Assembly (NCBI GenBank): GCA_025924495.1
Contig: JAICIG010000061.1
Location: 1 to 23,755, forward strand
DNA from: Pirellulales bacterium
GTDB taxonomy: Bacteria; Planctomycetota; Planctomycetia; Pirellulales; JAICIG01
Reading direction: 5' to 3'
Length of the DNA: 23,755 nucleotides
Of this stretch, positions 6,970 to 14,972 are shown one piece after another (the first letter of the stretch is position 1; every line of letters starts with the position of its first letter). The notes under the pieces were generated by a model. That model saw only the letters and a program-made list of their open reading frames with translations, did not search any database and had not been told where the DNA came from. A program made the translations under genes and the position numbers.

Positions 6970-7802
6970 CAGCAACCCTTCTGCAAGCAGAGTTGCCAAT
7001 AGCGATCGAACATGCAGCTCCGCGCCTTGTGAACGGGTTGGAAGCCCTGCTCGGCGAACAAACGGATGAGCTCTCGATCGCACGTTCCTTCGCGGCCTGC
7101 ATCGATTAGCGCCAGCCCGCCATCCTTCAGCACGCGGGCGCACTGGCGCGCGAGAATTGCTGTGGCATCGCCATCGAAATGGCAGCCAATCGCACCGCTG
7201 GCATTGATCAGATCGACGCTCTTCGGCGCCACGGATTGTCCCGAGCCGTCGCGAAAAGTCTCCAAGACGTTTTGAACCACGAAGCCGACGTCGGCAGCCT
7301 GGCCGGATCGATCGTAATATTGCCGCTGGCGCGCCGCCTCAACGAACGCGCGATTGAACTCGAACCCAAGAATCAACGAGCCGGGAGCACAGTAATACGC
7401 CAAGACTTCCGTTGATTCGCCAATCCCGCAACAGAGATCGAGCACGAACAGCGGCCGCAGCGGTAACCGCCCGGCGAGATTACGGGGAATGGTCCGCCAG
7501 TTAGCCCAGGCCTGGCGCGCGTTCACTGCCTGGAATTCGGCCAACTGCATGCGGCTGTATGCCGCGCACGCCAGATGGTTGCGGTTTTCACGAAAGACGA
7601 TCCGCTTCCAGCGAATCTTGGCCGCGGCGACCGCATATTTGAGGCAGATCGAAGCAAGTGTGCATTGCGGCCCGCGGCGCTGCGCCACGGCGCGGATGGT
7701 CTTCTCACTGATTCGCAGCACCGACTCGTGCTGTCTGTCCGCCGTTCGACCAGCGCGGTTGCGCGGGCGACGAAGGCGAGAAACGTCAACGCTGTTGATC
7801 AC
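6969..7802 (-). CDS. Class I SAM-dependent methyltransferase, substrate unknown
   Basis: The 277-residue product has a methyltransferase motif I, FVLDLCCGIGESTE (119-132), followed by an acidic strand-2 end (GFEF, E148). NASGAIGCHFDG (200-211) and VLKDGGLALID (224-234) fill the later motif positions. About 110 residues precede the SAM domain and are Arg-rich, with no recognised domain. The start is a GTG at 7802, six bases after the stop of the DUF362 gene, with AAGG about ten bases upstream. The stop overlaps the topoisomerase start. The coupling to topoisomerase IB hints at a nucleic acid or DNA-repair setting, but no substrate motif such as NPPY is visible. A small-molecule substrate is equally possible. 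Confidence 0.8.
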   Translation of the reverse strand: MINSVDVSRLRRPRNRAGRTADRQHESVLRISEKTIRAVAQRRGPQCTLASICLKYAVAAAKIRWKRIVFRENRNHLACAAYSRMQLAEFQAVNARQAWANWRTIPRNLAGRLPLRPLFVLDLCCGIGESTEVLAYYCAPGSLILGFEFNRAFVEAARQRQYYDRSGQAADVGFVVQNVLETFRDGSGQSVAPKSVDLINASGAIGCHFDGDATAILARQCARVLKDGGLALIDAGREGTCDRELIRLFAEQGFQPVHKARSCMFDRYWQLCLQKGC

Positions 7803-7808
7803 GGTTGG

Positions 7809-8717
7809 TTAGCCTTGCTTCAGCATCAGGGATTCGCCGTAGGCGGCGTTGGTGAAAGCCTCCCAGGCCTGCTCGAAGGAGAGGCCGGGGAACTCCATGT
7901 TTTCCACCTCCGTTTCGCCCAGCCCCATGCGGCCGGCCTCCCAGAGATGTCGGACCGCCTGGCTGTCGAAACCAAGCAACTTTGCTCCGACCGCATCGGC
8001 CGCCACCGCGTCAGTGCTGGCGATCGCCAGGCCCGTTTCGATCGCATGCCCATGCAACGGCCCGAGGCCGATCATCGCGGGATGGCCGACGGTCACCGCG
8101 AGATGAACGGGAAATCGCCTCGCCATGGCGGCAATGAACGAGTGCATGTCGGCGAAAAACGAGTGCTTGTGCTTTTCTTCCGACCGAGGATGCCCATAAT
8201 AATCGGCCGCCGGGAACGACATGGCAATGTTTTTTAGCGCCATGGTGACGGTCGCCGTCCGGTGTACCTTGAGTTGATTGAGTGCAATCAGCGTCTCGTA
8301 CTCGAGAACGCGGGGGTTAACCATGACCGATTGTTGCGGCCCGTTCACGTCGTTCGATGGCGAGTAGTCCAGCTCGACTTCCTGAAATGGCGGCCGGTTG
8401 TGATCGAAGAACTCGGCGCCTTCCGCTTCAATGACGTCCATCAATCCGGCAAAGCGGAACACCTCTTCCGTCTCTGCAGCCCCGGCGCCCCCCGTCACTA
8501 CCAAGGCTCGCGGCGAATATCGCTTGACTTCGCGCAAGACGGCTTGCAGCGTATCGGCTTGCGTCACCGCAGTCAGCTCTTCGGCCGAAGCCCAGGTGTC
8601 GTTGGGTTTCACCGCGACCAGCTTGCCCCGTACGAGCTGTTCTAACGGAACATGCTCCAAAGCCTGGCCGATGGCTACGGCAATGTCGTCAGCGCGAGTG
8701 ATGGCTACTTTGACCAT
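7809..8717 (-). CDS. DUF362 domain protein
   Basis: The 302-residue product fits the DUF362 family, whose biochemical role is poorly defined. Seen are an opening MVKVAITRADD, the VAVKPND block (34-40), and a glycine-rich strand turn VVTGGAGAAETEEV (73-86). A conserved-looking LNQLKVHRTATVTMALKN (146-163) and a GHPAMIGLGPLHGHA block (211-225) follow. No CxxC ferredoxin cluster is fused, unlike some DUF362 proteins. I start it at the ATG at 8717, because the open frame upstream begins only with a TTG and reads low-quality sequence; no good Shine-Dalgarno sequence is present. It is first in a minus-strand unit with the methyltransferase (six-base gap) and topoisomerase IB, and divergent from the dehydrogenase gene. 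Confidence 0.8.
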   Translation of the reverse strand: MVKVAITRADDIAVAIGQALEHVPLEQLVRGKLVAVKPNDTWASAEELTAVTQADTLQAVLREVKRYSPRALVVTGGAGAAETEEVFRFAGLMDVIEAEGAEFFDHNRPPFQEVELDYSPSNDVNGPQQSVMVNPRVLEYETLIALNQLKVHRTATVTMALKNIAMSFPAADYYGHPRSEEKHKHSFFADMHSFIAAMARRFPVHLAVTVGHPAMIGLGPLHGHAIETGLAIASTDAVAADAVGAKLLGFDSQAVRHLWEAGRMGLGETEVENMEFPGLSFEQAWEAFTNAAYGESLMLKQG

Positions 8718-9045
8718 GGCATTTCGTTGAGCGAGAGAAAGTCTTGAAATTTCCCGCTTTGCATCCAGGCTCCTAGCAACCCGCGTGCCGAGATGAAGAC
8801 CGCTCAGGCAAAAAGTCGCCAGCACGGCGGTTCCCGTGGCGAATGCCGTGAAGCTCGACTGCAGCCGGGCGATGCTTTCTCTGACCACACCCCCTTGCGG
8901 AGCACGGCCCCTTGGCGGGGCGATTTGGCTTTTTGCGGCACAAGCCTTGCTCGTCAAAGTCCGGAGTTCAAGCGTGCGGGCAGTGGCTTAAGGGCGAACG
9001 CCGGACAAACCTTATTGATGGTCGCAACAGCGACAAGGAATGGCT
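8718..9045. other. Divergent intergenic region of 328 bases
   Basis: This region lies between the minus-strand DUF362 gene and the plus-strand dehydrogenase gene and must carry promoters for both. I see no convincing -35/-10 pair in either direction. A small hairpin of GCCCC, five bases, GGGGC (8907-8921) is followed on the plus strand by a short T-run (8930-8934), but no plus-strand gene ends upstream of it. No gene is supported. Confidence 0.55.
9035..9040 (+). promoter_or_regulatory. Ribosome binding site selecting the ATG at 9046
   Basis: AAGGAA directly abuts the ATG at 9040, which is too close for that start, but its GGA ends six bases before the ATG at 9046. The second ATG is therefore the better start of the dehydrogenase gene. 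Confidence 0.55.
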
Positions 9046-10065
9046 ATGCGAAGGAACTGGATGAAAGCCGCGGCGCTATGCGGGACGGCGATTTTGGGAC
9101 GGGTGGCGCTCAAGGCGCGCAGAACATTCAGGCTTTGTAATAAGAGCGTGCTGATTGTGGGCGGATCGCGCGGCCTCGGGTTGGAACTGGCCCGAGAGTT
9201 CGCCCGTCGCGGCGCCCGTTTAACCATCTGCGGGCGCGACGAGAAAACATTGCGCCAGGCGGAAAACGAATTGCTGCAAGCCGGCGTCGGCGTGTTAGCC
9301 ATTCCATGCGATGTAACCAACCGAGAGCAAGTCGAAGCCATGGTCCGGACCGCCTACGACCATTGGGGCACGATCGATGTGTTGGTTAACAATGCGGGCG
9401 TGATCCAGGTTGGGCCGGTCGATACCATGCGGCTCGAGGATTATGCCGAGATGATGAACGTGCATTTCTGGGGGCCGCTCTACGCGATTCTCGCGGTGCT
9501 GCCGGAAATGAAGCTTCGCGGCGAAGGGCGGATTGTGAATATCTCGTCAATTGGCGGAAAAATCAGCGTCCCGCATTTGTTGCCGTACAGCGCGAGCAAG
9601 TTCGCGCTGGTAGGGCTGTCCGAAGGGCTGCGCGCAGAATTGGCGCAAGATGGAATTGTCGTGACCACGATCTGCCCGGGATTGATGCGAACCGGAAGCG
9701 CACGAAACGCCGACTTCAAAGGGCGGCACCAAGCCGAGTATGCCTGGTTCAGCATCAGCGATTCGCTGCCGCTCGTTTCCATGAACGCGGAGCGCGCCGC
9801 TCGGCAGATCGTCGATGCGTGTGAACAGGGGGACGCGGAACGCATTCTCTCCTTACCCGCCACGATTGCGGCACGGCTGCATGGGCTATTTCCGGGGCTA
9901 AGCTCGGACTTGCTGGCGCTGGTCAATCTGCTACTGCCTTCGTCCGACGGTGGCAAGCCCATTCGCCGTAAAGGCCGCGAAAGCCAGTCGTCGCTTTCGC
10001 CCTCCTGGATCACGTCGCTCAGTGAGCAGGCCGCCGCCAAAAACAACGAACTGCCGGTGCGCTAG
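9046..10065 (+). CDS. Short-chain dehydrogenase/reductase with N-terminal hydrophobic segment and C-terminal extension
   Basis: The 339-residue protein is a classical-type SDR. The cofactor loop is GGSRGLG (39-45) and NNAG is at 115-118. The active site has S168 in NISSIGG and Y181xxxK185 in PYSASK. An arginine in CGRDE after strand 2 suggests NADP(H). A hydrophobic stretch (about 7-23) precedes the Rossmann fold and may anchor the enzyme to the membrane. About 85 residues follow the core fold, more than in the usual 250-residue SDR, ending in a Ser/Lys-rich tail. The start at 9046 is chosen by Shine-Dalgarno spacing. It is transcribed alone on the plus strand and converges with the heptose cluster, 12 bases from the radical SAM stop. 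The substrate is unknown. Confidence 0.9.
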   Translation: MRRNWMKAAALCGTAILGRVALKARRTFRLCNKSVLIVGGSRGLGLELAREFARRGARLTICGRDEKTLRQAENELLQAGVGVLAIPCDVTNREQVEAMVRTAYDHWGTIDVLVNNAGVIQVGPVDTMRLEDYAEMMNVHFWGPLYAILAVLPEMKLRGEGRIVNISSIGGKISVPHLLPYSASKFALVGLSEGLRAELAQDGIVVTTICPGLMRTGSARNADFKGRHQAEYAWFSISDSLPLVSMNAERAARQIVDACEQGDAERILSLPATIAARLHGLFPGLSSDLLALVNLLLPSSDGGKPIRRKGRESQSSLSPSWITSLSEQAAAKNNELPVR

Positions 10066-10076
10066 GCGGCGCCGCC
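10065..10076. repeat. Perfect 12-base palindrome between convergent genes
   Basis: GGCGGCGCCGCC starts on the last base of the dehydrogenase stop and fills the gap to the radical SAM gene stop at 10078. It could fold as a tiny GC hairpin for both strands, but it has no T-tract, so a terminator role is weak. Confidence 0.3.
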
Positions 10077-10077
10077 G

Positions 10078-11076
10078 TCAAAAGACGCCGCGATAAACCG
10101 AGCACGACTGGCAGACTTCGTGGGGGGCGCCTGATTCAAGCTGGTTGCGAAATTGCACGTATTCGCCGCTATTCCAGATGGCAAGCGCGTCGCGCTCTTT
10201 AAAATTTCCGAAGTTCAGCCGGTCGGGCGTGGAGATCATGCAGCAGGGCATCGCACTGCCTTCGTACGTGACGTAAGCGCCCGAAAAAGGCCAGTCGCAG
10301 CGCCTGCGGCCCGGAGACGCCGGACTGGGACCTCGCCCGAGGGTGGGCAGGCGCAGTTCAATTCCCAGCTCGCTCGCGGTCCGGCGGGCCGCGGCAAAGT
10401 GCCGGTCGACCACTTGCTCGTCCTCGCCGAGCAAGGTCTGTTGATCGACAAAGCGGCGCATCGGCAAATACTGTTCAGGCAGCGCCGACTCGCTGAAGTC
10501 GTGACACAAATGTTGCACGAACATCGCCGGGATTTGAAAGCGATGAGCGATGCGGACCAGATCGGCCAGCTCGTGCAGGTTCTGCCGCATGACCACCGTC
10601 ACCAACCGCAAGTCGGGCTTAGCGGCTGATGCGGCGGCGCGCGCCTCGAGCAGCAGATCCAGATTGCGAAACACGCGGTCGAGCCGGCCGCGTCGGCGAA
10701 TCCGCCCGTAGGTTTCGGGAGTGGCGCCATCGATCGAGACGTGAATGCAATCCAGGCCGCAATTCGCGCACAGCGCCGCACGTCGCTTGTTCAAGAGCAG
10801 CGTCATGTTGCTGTTCGTCGTCACGCGCACTCCGCGGTCTGCGGCGTGGGAGGCCATCTCGAAAAACCGCGGATGCATCATCGGTTCGCCCAGCCCTTGA
10901 AGATGCAAGTGCTTCAGCTCGGGAAACTGTTCGATGATCCGCGTAAACGTTTCGAATTCCATGAAAGCCGGCGCTCCATGGGGCGGCCCGTCTTGCCGGA
11001 ATTGAATGGCGCACATTTCGCAACGTAAATTGCATTGGCCGACAGGCTCGAGTTGCACGTACTCAGGCAGTTTCAT
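10078..11076 (-). CDS. Radical SAM/SPASM domain protein
   Basis: The 332-residue enzyme has the radical SAM cluster motif CxxxCxxC (C15, C19, C22), then a GLGEPMMHP block typical of the fold. A C-terminal SPASM-like region carries C260, C278, C279, C322 and C325, able to bind auxiliary iron-sulfur clusters. SPASM enzymes modify peptides, sugars or other substrates by radical chemistry. Here the setting is a glycan operon, so a sugar or lipid-linked substrate is possible, but nothing in the protein proves it. The ATG at 11076 lies 14 bases inside the end of the GT2 gene; an upstream reading would need a TTG at 11124. It is last in the operon and converges with the dehydrogenase gene. No precursor peptide gene was seen next to it. 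Confidence 0.88.
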   Translation of the reverse strand: MKLPEYVQLEPVGQCNLRCEMCAIQFRQDGPPHGAPAFMEFETFTRIIEQFPELKHLHLQGLGEPMMHPRFFEMASHAADRGVRVTTNSNMTLLLNKRRAALCANCGLDCIHVSIDGATPETYGRIRRRGRLDRVFRNLDLLLEARAAASAAKPDLRLVTVVMRQNLHELADLVRIAHRFQIPAMFVQHLCHDFSESALPEQYLPMRRFVDQQTLLGEDEQVVDRHFAAARRTASELGIELRLPTLGRGPSPASPGRRRCDWPFSGAYVTYEGSAMPCCMISTPDRLNFGNFKERDALAIWNSGEYVQFRNQLESGAPHEVCQSCSVYRGVF

Positions 11077-12115
11077 GTTCAAAAAGTCCAATCGTTTCGG
11101 CCCGAGCCGCCGGGGCGTTGACAAGCCGCCCCAGGGACCGGTTGCCCCACTTGCTTTTAACCGTGCCGTACTGCAGCAGGCCGCGCAGGCGCCAATACAA
11201 CGACAGCGGCGGTATCACGGCCGAGGTTACGGCCATCTCTGCCACATGCGACGGCGCTTTTGAGGTCGGCCGCAGCCGCTGGCAGCAGAAGTACAAAGTC
11301 AGTCCGCTCCATACCGCCGCGCCTGCCAGGCCAACAGCCGGTTGAAGGATCACAACGCCGACAGCCGTCGCCACCAGCGACGCGGCGATGGCGTAGTACA
11401 GCGCAGGAAACGGCGCGATTCGTTGCGCATAGAGCGCGGGGTGTTTCCTCGCCAGCAATACGTCGAACCTGGATTTCGCCTGTTGCTTCACGCTGATGCC
11501 CCAGGGGGCGGGACGAATCGGATGCACCACCAAGGCGTCGGGCGCTTCGACCACGGCGCGCTCGCGTTCAAGCAGCGAAAAGTACAGGTCGCTATCCTCC
11601 CGCCAAGCGGCCGTAAACCGCTCGTCGAATCCGCCGACCATTTCCAACGCGTCGGGGCGGCAAAAGCAGTTGGCGGTCACGAACACGCTGCGAGCGAGCC
11701 CCGATGCATCGAGCTCGTAGTCGGTCGGCGAGGGGGGCAACGGCATCTCGAGCTTTCCCCATGCCGCATCGGCGCCCGCGTCAATGGCGGCAATGCCCGC
11801 GCTAAGCCAACCTGGCTGAGGGATGCAGTCGTCATCGGTAAAGGCGATGATCTCGCCGGCCGCCGCTCGCCAGCCTGCATTGCGCGCCGCGGCCGGGCCA
11901 TGGCTATCCGCAATCGGCAGGTAGCGAACGAGGGGCCGGACTGTGGCCGCCCAAAGTTCGACGGTGCGTCGCGTTTCGGCGCTGTTTTCGTCGTCGGCGA
12001 CGATGATTTCATAGTTCTGGGCGTCGTAATCCTGCCCGGCGAGCGCCTCGAGGCAGCGCAACAGCAGATCGCGGCGCCGGTACGTAGGGACTACGATGCT
12101 AACTCGCACGCTCAT
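11063..12115 (-). CDS. Family 2 glycosyltransferase, membrane-associated
   Basis: The N-terminal 220 residues form a GT-A/GT2 domain with SIVVPTYRRRDLL (6-18), a D41-D42 pair after strand 2, and the nucleotide/metal site FTDDDC (92-97). GGFDERF (161-167) and the WREDSDL acceptor-site motif (171-177) follow. This places it among inverting transferases that use NDP-sugars. Two hydrophobic segments near 238-258 and 262-278 suggest membrane anchoring. A basic C-terminal tail follows. The ATG at 12115 overlaps the carbamoyltransferase stop as ATGA, and the gene's own end overlaps the radical SAM start. Sugar donor and acceptor cannot be read from the sequence. Confidence 0.92.
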   Translation of the reverse strand: MSVRVSIVVPTYRRRDLLLRCLEALAGQDYDAQNYEIIVADDENSAETRRTVELWAATVRPLVRYLPIADSHGPAAARNAGWRAAAGEIIAFTDDDCIPQPGWLSAGIAAIDAGADAAWGKLEMPLPPSPTDYELDASGLARSVFVTANCFCRPDALEMVGGFDERFTAAWREDSDLYFSLLERERAVVEAPDALVVHPIRPAPWGISVKQQAKSRFDVLLARKHPALYAQRIAPFPALYYAIAASLVATAVGVVILQPAVGLAGAAVWSGLTLYFCCQRLRPTSKAPSHVAEMAVTSAVIPPLSLYWRLRGLLQYGTVKSKWGNRSLGRLVNAPAARAETIGLFEHETA

Positions 12116-13845
12116 GCGGCGGCTCCGCGCTTTTCTAACAGGAACGAACCAATCACCAGTGCATCGAGCGGCGAGGTCCAGAAGCTTTCCACGGCGTCTC
12201 GCGGCGTACAGACGATCGGTTCGCCGCGCGTGTTGAATGAGGTATTCACCAACACCGGGACCCCCGTGCGACGATGGAACGCCTGCAGCAGATCGTAGTA
12301 GGCCGGATTCTGCTGGCGGTTGATGGTTTGCACGCGGGCTGTGCCGTCGACATGGCGCACCGCTGGAATCTGGTCGGCCTTTTCCGGACGGACGTCGAAG
12401 ATGAACAGCATGAACGGCGAAACGCCGGCGTTGACGAACCATCGGTCAGCCTCTTCTTCGAGCACGACCGGCGCGACTGGGCGAAAATCTTCGCGGTCTT
12501 TGATTTCGTTCAACTGCGCCTGCATCGAGGCATGGATCGGCGAGGCGAGAATCGAGCGAGCGCCTAAAGCCCGTGGCCCAAATTCCATCCGTCCCTGAAA
12601 CCAGCCGATCACCTTGTCCTCGGCCAATAGCGCTGCGGCCTCTTCGGCCACATTCTCGAGCCTGCGGTAAGGCAGTTTCGACCAGCGCAGAAACTGTTCG
12701 ATTTCGGCGTCGGCGTAATTTGGCCCCAGGAAAGCGTGAGTCATCGAGTAATCGCGTTTCTGGGGCGAGCGTTTGCGGCTGTCGACCCACAACGCGGCCC
12801 CCAGCGCCGTGCCCGCATCGCCTGCGGCCGGTTGCACCCAGACGGAGCGGAACGGCCCGCGATCGCGGATTCGCGCATTCATCACACAGTTCAGCGCTAC
12901 GCCGCCGGCCATGCAGAGATCTTTCTCTTGCGTCACGCCATGCAGCCAGCGCGATAACTCGACCACTGTGTCTTCCAGGACGACTTGCAGCGAGCTGGCG
13001 ATGTCGTAATGCCGCTGTTCGACCGGTCCGCCGCGCTCACGCGCCGGCCCAAAGCGTTCCACCAGACGCAAGGGCATGATCTTGTACTGCCCGTCTTGTT
13101 CCAGCCGGACGATGTCGCGGAATTCTTCGAGATACCGCGGCTGACCGAACGAGGCCAAGGCCATCACCTTGTACTCGTCCGACGACCGCAGGAAGCCCAA
13201 GTAATCGGTGAGTTCCTCATACAGCAGGCCAAGCGAGTGCGGCATATTAACCTGGCCGAGGATTTCGAACTCGACGCCTTGCGCGGCGCCGTAACAGGTG
13301 GTCGCTTTTTCGCCGCGGCCGTCGAGCGTCATCACAGCGCAGCGTTCGAACGGCGCTGCCAGGAACGCACTGGCCGCGTGCGCTAGATGATGCTTGACGA
13401 AATGCCACTCGTACGGCCCGTCGCCGCGTACGCCGTGGAAACGCTCGCGCAAATGGTGCGGCGCGCCGTCCGCCAATTGCCGCGGGGCGTTGACAATGGA
13501 GGAAAGAAACAACGGGTCCCAGGCTGACTCCCACTCGCCCGGCGTCGGATGTGCGCTGGGTTCGAGCGGCATGGAGACCTGCGTCTCCTGGGCATGCCGA
13601 CCGAGCAGCAAATAGGGATCGTAGGAATAAGCCACGTGATCGACGTCGGCCAGGCGGATGCCGGCCTCGCGCAGGCAAAAATCGATCGCATGAAACGGCA
13701 GCTCCCACGTGGAAAAGGGAACCGGTCGTTTGCCGTGTTTCACATGGGTGAAGCGTTCTTCTTCTGCGGCCGACAGAACGACGCCGTCCCGAACGAGACA
13801 AGCAGCCTGATCATGGTACGCTGCGTTGATGCCGAGCGTGTACAT
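12112..13845 (-). CDS. O-carbamoyltransferase of the NodU/CmcH/TobZ family
   Basis: These enzymes make carbamoyl-adenylate from carbamoyl phosphate and ATP and pass the carbamoyl group to a hydroxyl, often on a sugar or antibiotic. The 577-residue protein has the full two-domain layout. The N-terminal Kae1-like domain carries the metal-binding HHLAHAASA (152-160), MTLDGRGE (172-179) and AGGVALNC (313-320). The C-terminal YrdC-like domain carries GRMEFGPRALGARS (418-431), DFRPVAP (453-459) and NTSFN (534-538). The start ATG overlaps the upstream GT9 stop as TGATG, and the stop overlaps the GT2 start as ATGA. In this operon a carbamoylated heptose or neighbouring sugar is the natural guess, as in Nod factor and some lipopolysaccharide cores, but the acceptor is unproven. 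Confidence 0.93.
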   Translation of the reverse strand: MYTLGINAAYHDQAACLVRDGVVLSAAEEERFTHVKHGKRPVPFSTWELPFHAIDFCLREAGIRLADVDHVAYSYDPYLLLGRHAQETQVSMPLEPSAHPTPGEWESAWDPLFLSSIVNAPRQLADGAPHHLRERFHGVRGDGPYEWHFVKHHLAHAASAFLAAPFERCAVMTLDGRGEKATTCYGAAQGVEFEILGQVNMPHSLGLLYEELTDYLGFLRSSDEYKVMALASFGQPRYLEEFRDIVRLEQDGQYKIMPLRLVERFGPARERGGPVEQRHYDIASSLQVVLEDTVVELSRWLHGVTQEKDLCMAGGVALNCVMNARIRDRGPFRSVWVQPAAGDAGTALGAALWVDSRKRSPQKRDYSMTHAFLGPNYADAEIEQFLRWSKLPYRRLENVAEEAAALLAEDKVIGWFQGRMEFGPRALGARSILASPIHASMQAQLNEIKDREDFRPVAPVVLEEEADRWFVNAGVSPFMLFIFDVRPEKADQIPAVRHVDGTARVQTINRQQNPAYYDLLQAFHRRTGVPVLVNTSFNTRGEPIVCTPRDAVESFWTSPLDALVIGSFLLEKRGAAA

Positions 13846-14972
13846 CAAGACGTTCCTTCTAGAGAGGCTATCGCCGCAGTACGGGCGCGGCGCATCCAGG
13901 ACGATTCTTCCAACAGCTCCACCGCCGCTGCGACCACCGATTCGGGCGAGATTTCGCGCAGACAGGCATGATGTCCTTGCGGACAGACGCTCTTGTAGCA
14001 GTATTTGCAAGGCACATCGAAGGAGAGCACGCGATGGGGAACCAGCCACGGCGTATGCTGCGGATTGGTCAAGGCGTACAAATCGACGATCGGGGCGCCA
14101 ACCGCGGCGGCGACATGCACCGGCCCGGTATTGTTCGCAATCAAGAGCAGCGCCATTTGCAGAGCCGCAGCCAGTTCGCCCAGATTAAGCTGGCCGGCCA
14201 AGGAATATGCGGGGGCCTGCATGGAGTCTCGAATGGAATCAATCAACTCGCGTTCCGAAGCCGTGCCCGTGAACACGGTTTGGAGCCCATGCTCCTCGAA
14301 CAGCAGATCGGCGACGCGGGCGAAATGTTCGGGCGGATACCTGCGCGACGCGGCCGTGGCGCCGGGATGAATCAGCAGCCAAGGCGCCGAGCAGTCGACC
14401 CGCAAGCGGCGAAGAGCCGCGCTGACCCGCGCGCGAGCGCCGGCAGGTATGGAGAGCGCCAAGCTTTCATCGCTCGCGCGGCAGCCGATGGCCGCGACCA
14501 GGTCGAGCTGGCGGCGCACCTCGTGCCGAATGGTTTGCTCCGGCTCGATCTCCGGAATCCAATCGCTGAGCAATTGATAAGGGTTTTCGCGGCAATGGGC
14601 CAACCGGCGCGGAATGCCCGCCAGGTAGCAGGCGAAGGCGGCGGGCAGCGGATTCTGACTGTAAACGGTAAACACTACCGCGCCATCAAATTGCTCGGCG
14701 CGCAATTGCTCAATCAATTTGAACTCGGCCTGGGCGCTCGTGCGCGGCGCCGTGGCTTTCATCCAAGGCGCATCGTACGTCAAGACGCGATCGACGTGCG
14801 GAACGAGCTCTGCGGCCGCCGCGCCCGAGGGAGACGTCAACAGCGTGATGCGGCGGTCGGGCGCCGATTCCTTCAAAGCGCGCAGCGCGGGCGTCGTCAG
14901 CAGCACGTCGCCGAGCGTGTCGAGCCTAACGCACAACAGGTTCTTGGCGTCGGCCCAGCGATCGATGGCCAT
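13845..14972 (-). CDS. Family 9 glycosyltransferase (heptosyltransferase-like)
   Basis: The 375-residue protein has the GT-B fold of lipopolysaccharide heptosyltransferases, which transfer heptose from ADP-heptose. Motifs are CVRLDTLGDVLLTTPALRAL (14-33), WLLIHPGATAASRRYP (198-213) and the donor site NNTGPVHVAAAVGAP (280-294). Near the end lies a cysteine cluster C322, C325, C330, C337 (CKYCYKSVCPQGHHAC), a pattern seen in many WaaF-type enzymes. I use the ATG at 14972, with GGAG nine bases upstream. The gene then overlaps the end of hldE by 47 bases. The stop overlaps the carbamoyltransferase start. The paralogue at 19434-20594 carries the same motifs, so two different heptosyl additions are likely. 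Confidence 0.9.
   Translation of the reverse strand: MAIDRWADAKNLLCVRLDTLGDVLLTTPALRALKESAPDRRITLLTSPSGAAAAELVPHVDRVLTYDAPWMKATAPRTSAQAEFKLIEQLRAEQFDGAVVFTVYSQNPLPAAFACYLAGIPRRLAHCRENPYQLLSDWIPEIEPEQTIRHEVRRQLDLVAAIGCRASDESLALSIPAGARARVSAALRRLRVDCSAPWLLIHPGATAASRRYPPEHFARVADLLFEEHGLQTVFTGTASERELIDSIRDSMQAPAYSLAGQLNLGELAAALQMALLLIANNTGPVHVAAAVGAPIVDLYALTNPQHTPWLVPHRVLSFDVPCKYCYKSVCPQGHHACLREISPESVVAAAVELLEESSWMRRARTAAIASLEGTS

Noticed and set aside
8718..8957. N-terminal extension of the DUF362 protein with a hydrophobic stretch
   Set aside because: It would need a TTG start without a ribosome site, and the family normally begins at the MVKVAI segment.
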